From the NCBI GenBank assembly GCA_029012165.1, contig JAQXLO010000266.1, forward strand, positions 1 to 5,742: 5,742 bases of DNA, given 5' to 3'. This stretch comes from Oscillospiraceae bacterium (GTDB taxonomy: Bacteria > Bacillota > Clostridia > Oscillospirales > Acutalibacteraceae). Positions 5,260-5,742 of this stretch are shown here, piece after piece; positions within the stretch are counted from its first letter, which is position 1; the number at the start of each line of letters is the position of its first letter. The notes under the pieces are model-generated. The model did not search any database. It was given only the letters and a program-made list of their open reading frames with translations, and was not told the DNA's origin. The position numbers and the translations under genes were made by a program.

Positions 5260-5742
5260 CAAAACTTTGTCACCCAAACGGTCATATCATTTTCGCCACG
5301 GTTGCCAAAAGCATAGTACGGGACGAATCGCAGTTTCGTTTTGCGGTAGTCGCCGTTCACGGGACGGTACAGCGCACCCGTACAGCATCCGCAGGCGAAT
5401 TTGCGCCAACCGTTTACGGTCAACGTCGGTACACCGATGGTCGGCTCGACGCTTTCCTCCGGCGTTTCAAAGATGTCCGCACACAGTCCGTGCAGGTCGC
5501 CCTCGTTGTCCACGCCCTCCAGGCAGTAGACCACGGGACCCTTTTGCAGCGCAACCTTGCCCATATCCGCCGCCACCTTCGGCGACGCTTCGTAAAACAT
5601 CGGCTTCATTTCCAGCTTCAGCGTAAATGCAAAATCGTCCGCATTGACGGCAACATAGGCGTACCCGTCCTTGACCTCGGGTTCTGCACCGTCCATGTCG
5701 AAGCGCTGGCACCATGCGGGGATGCGCACGGCGACGCACTTG
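5259..5742 (-). CDS. C-terminal part of GH127 beta-L-arabinofuranosidase family protein
   Basis: About 160 codons are open to the window edge and the N-terminus lies beyond it. The segment fits the end of glycoside hydrolase family 127 (formerly DUF1680): VRIPAWC near the start, a strand with F.L.L.M, then KVALQKGPVVYCLEG.D and, near the end, KLRFVPYYAFGNRGENDMTVWV. In this family these residues belong to the beta-sandwich after the catalytic (alpha/alpha)6 barrel; the catalytic Glu and Cys residues are upstream and cannot be judged here. Known members release L-arabinofuranose from plant glycans or glycoproteins, and related families act on other sugars, so the exact substrate is open. The end looks complete, with no sign of truncation. 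The TGA (5261-5259) overlaps the rimI ATG. Location, cytosolic or exported, depends on the missing N-terminus. Confidence 0.9.
   Translation of the reverse strand, partial: KCVAVRIPAWCQRFDMDGAEPEVKDGYAYVAVNADDFAFTLKLEMKPMFYEASPKVAADMGKVALQKGPVVYCLEGVDNEGDLHGLCADIFETPEESVEPTIGVPTLTVNGWRKFACGCCTGALYRPVNGDYRKTKLRFVPYYAFGNRGENDMTVWVTKF

Overview
The window looks like part of the chromosome of a GC-rich anaerobic Firmicute, probably a gut Clostridia/Oscillospiraceae-type bacterium. This rests on the protein types: a BspA-like leucine-rich-repeat protein with Big_3 Ig-like modules, a GH127 arabinofuranosidase, a clostridial-style Cys-repeat secreted protein, and Firmicute-style TsaD and RimI. It also rests on gene packing and Shine-Dalgarno/sigma-A signals. 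No marker here fixes the genus. Every credible gene is on the minus strand, so transcription runs from high to low coordinates.

Right to left: 5742-5259 is the 3' end of a GH127-family beta-L-arabinofuranosidase gene. Its stop overlaps the start of rimI (N-alpha-acetyltransferase, 5259-4804). The rimI stop overlaps the start of tsaD (tRNA t6A37 synthesis, 4807-3797). The tsaD stop overlaps the start of a small Cys-rich YkgJ-like protein gene (3800-3303). Its stop lies against the Shine-Dalgarno of a 767-residue secreted protein gene (3292-989) that carries LRRs and tandem 82-residue Ig-like modules. A hairpin 10 bases past that last stop (979-945) probably ends the unit. The junctions (TGATG, ATGA, ATGA, then a 10-base gap) mark one translationally coupled operon that mixes a carbohydrate enzyme, two translation-related housekeeping enzymes, a metal-binding-type protein and a surface protein.

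The next stretch (944-692) is AT-rich and non-coding. It holds a consensus promoter (TTGACA, 17-base spacer, TATAAT) that drives a separate gene (685 to beyond base 1). This gene encodes a secreted protein with Cys/His-containing C-terminal repeats and is clearly more AT-rich than the operon, so it may have a different origin.

I see no CRISPR array, tRNA, rRNA, insertion sequence or phage gene. Nothing here amounts to a clearly new system. The features most worth following up are the unusual operon membership, the regularly spaced cysteine pairs in the Ig-like modules, the variant Cys motif of the YkgJ-like protein, and the AT-rich Cys-repeat protein under a very strong promoter.
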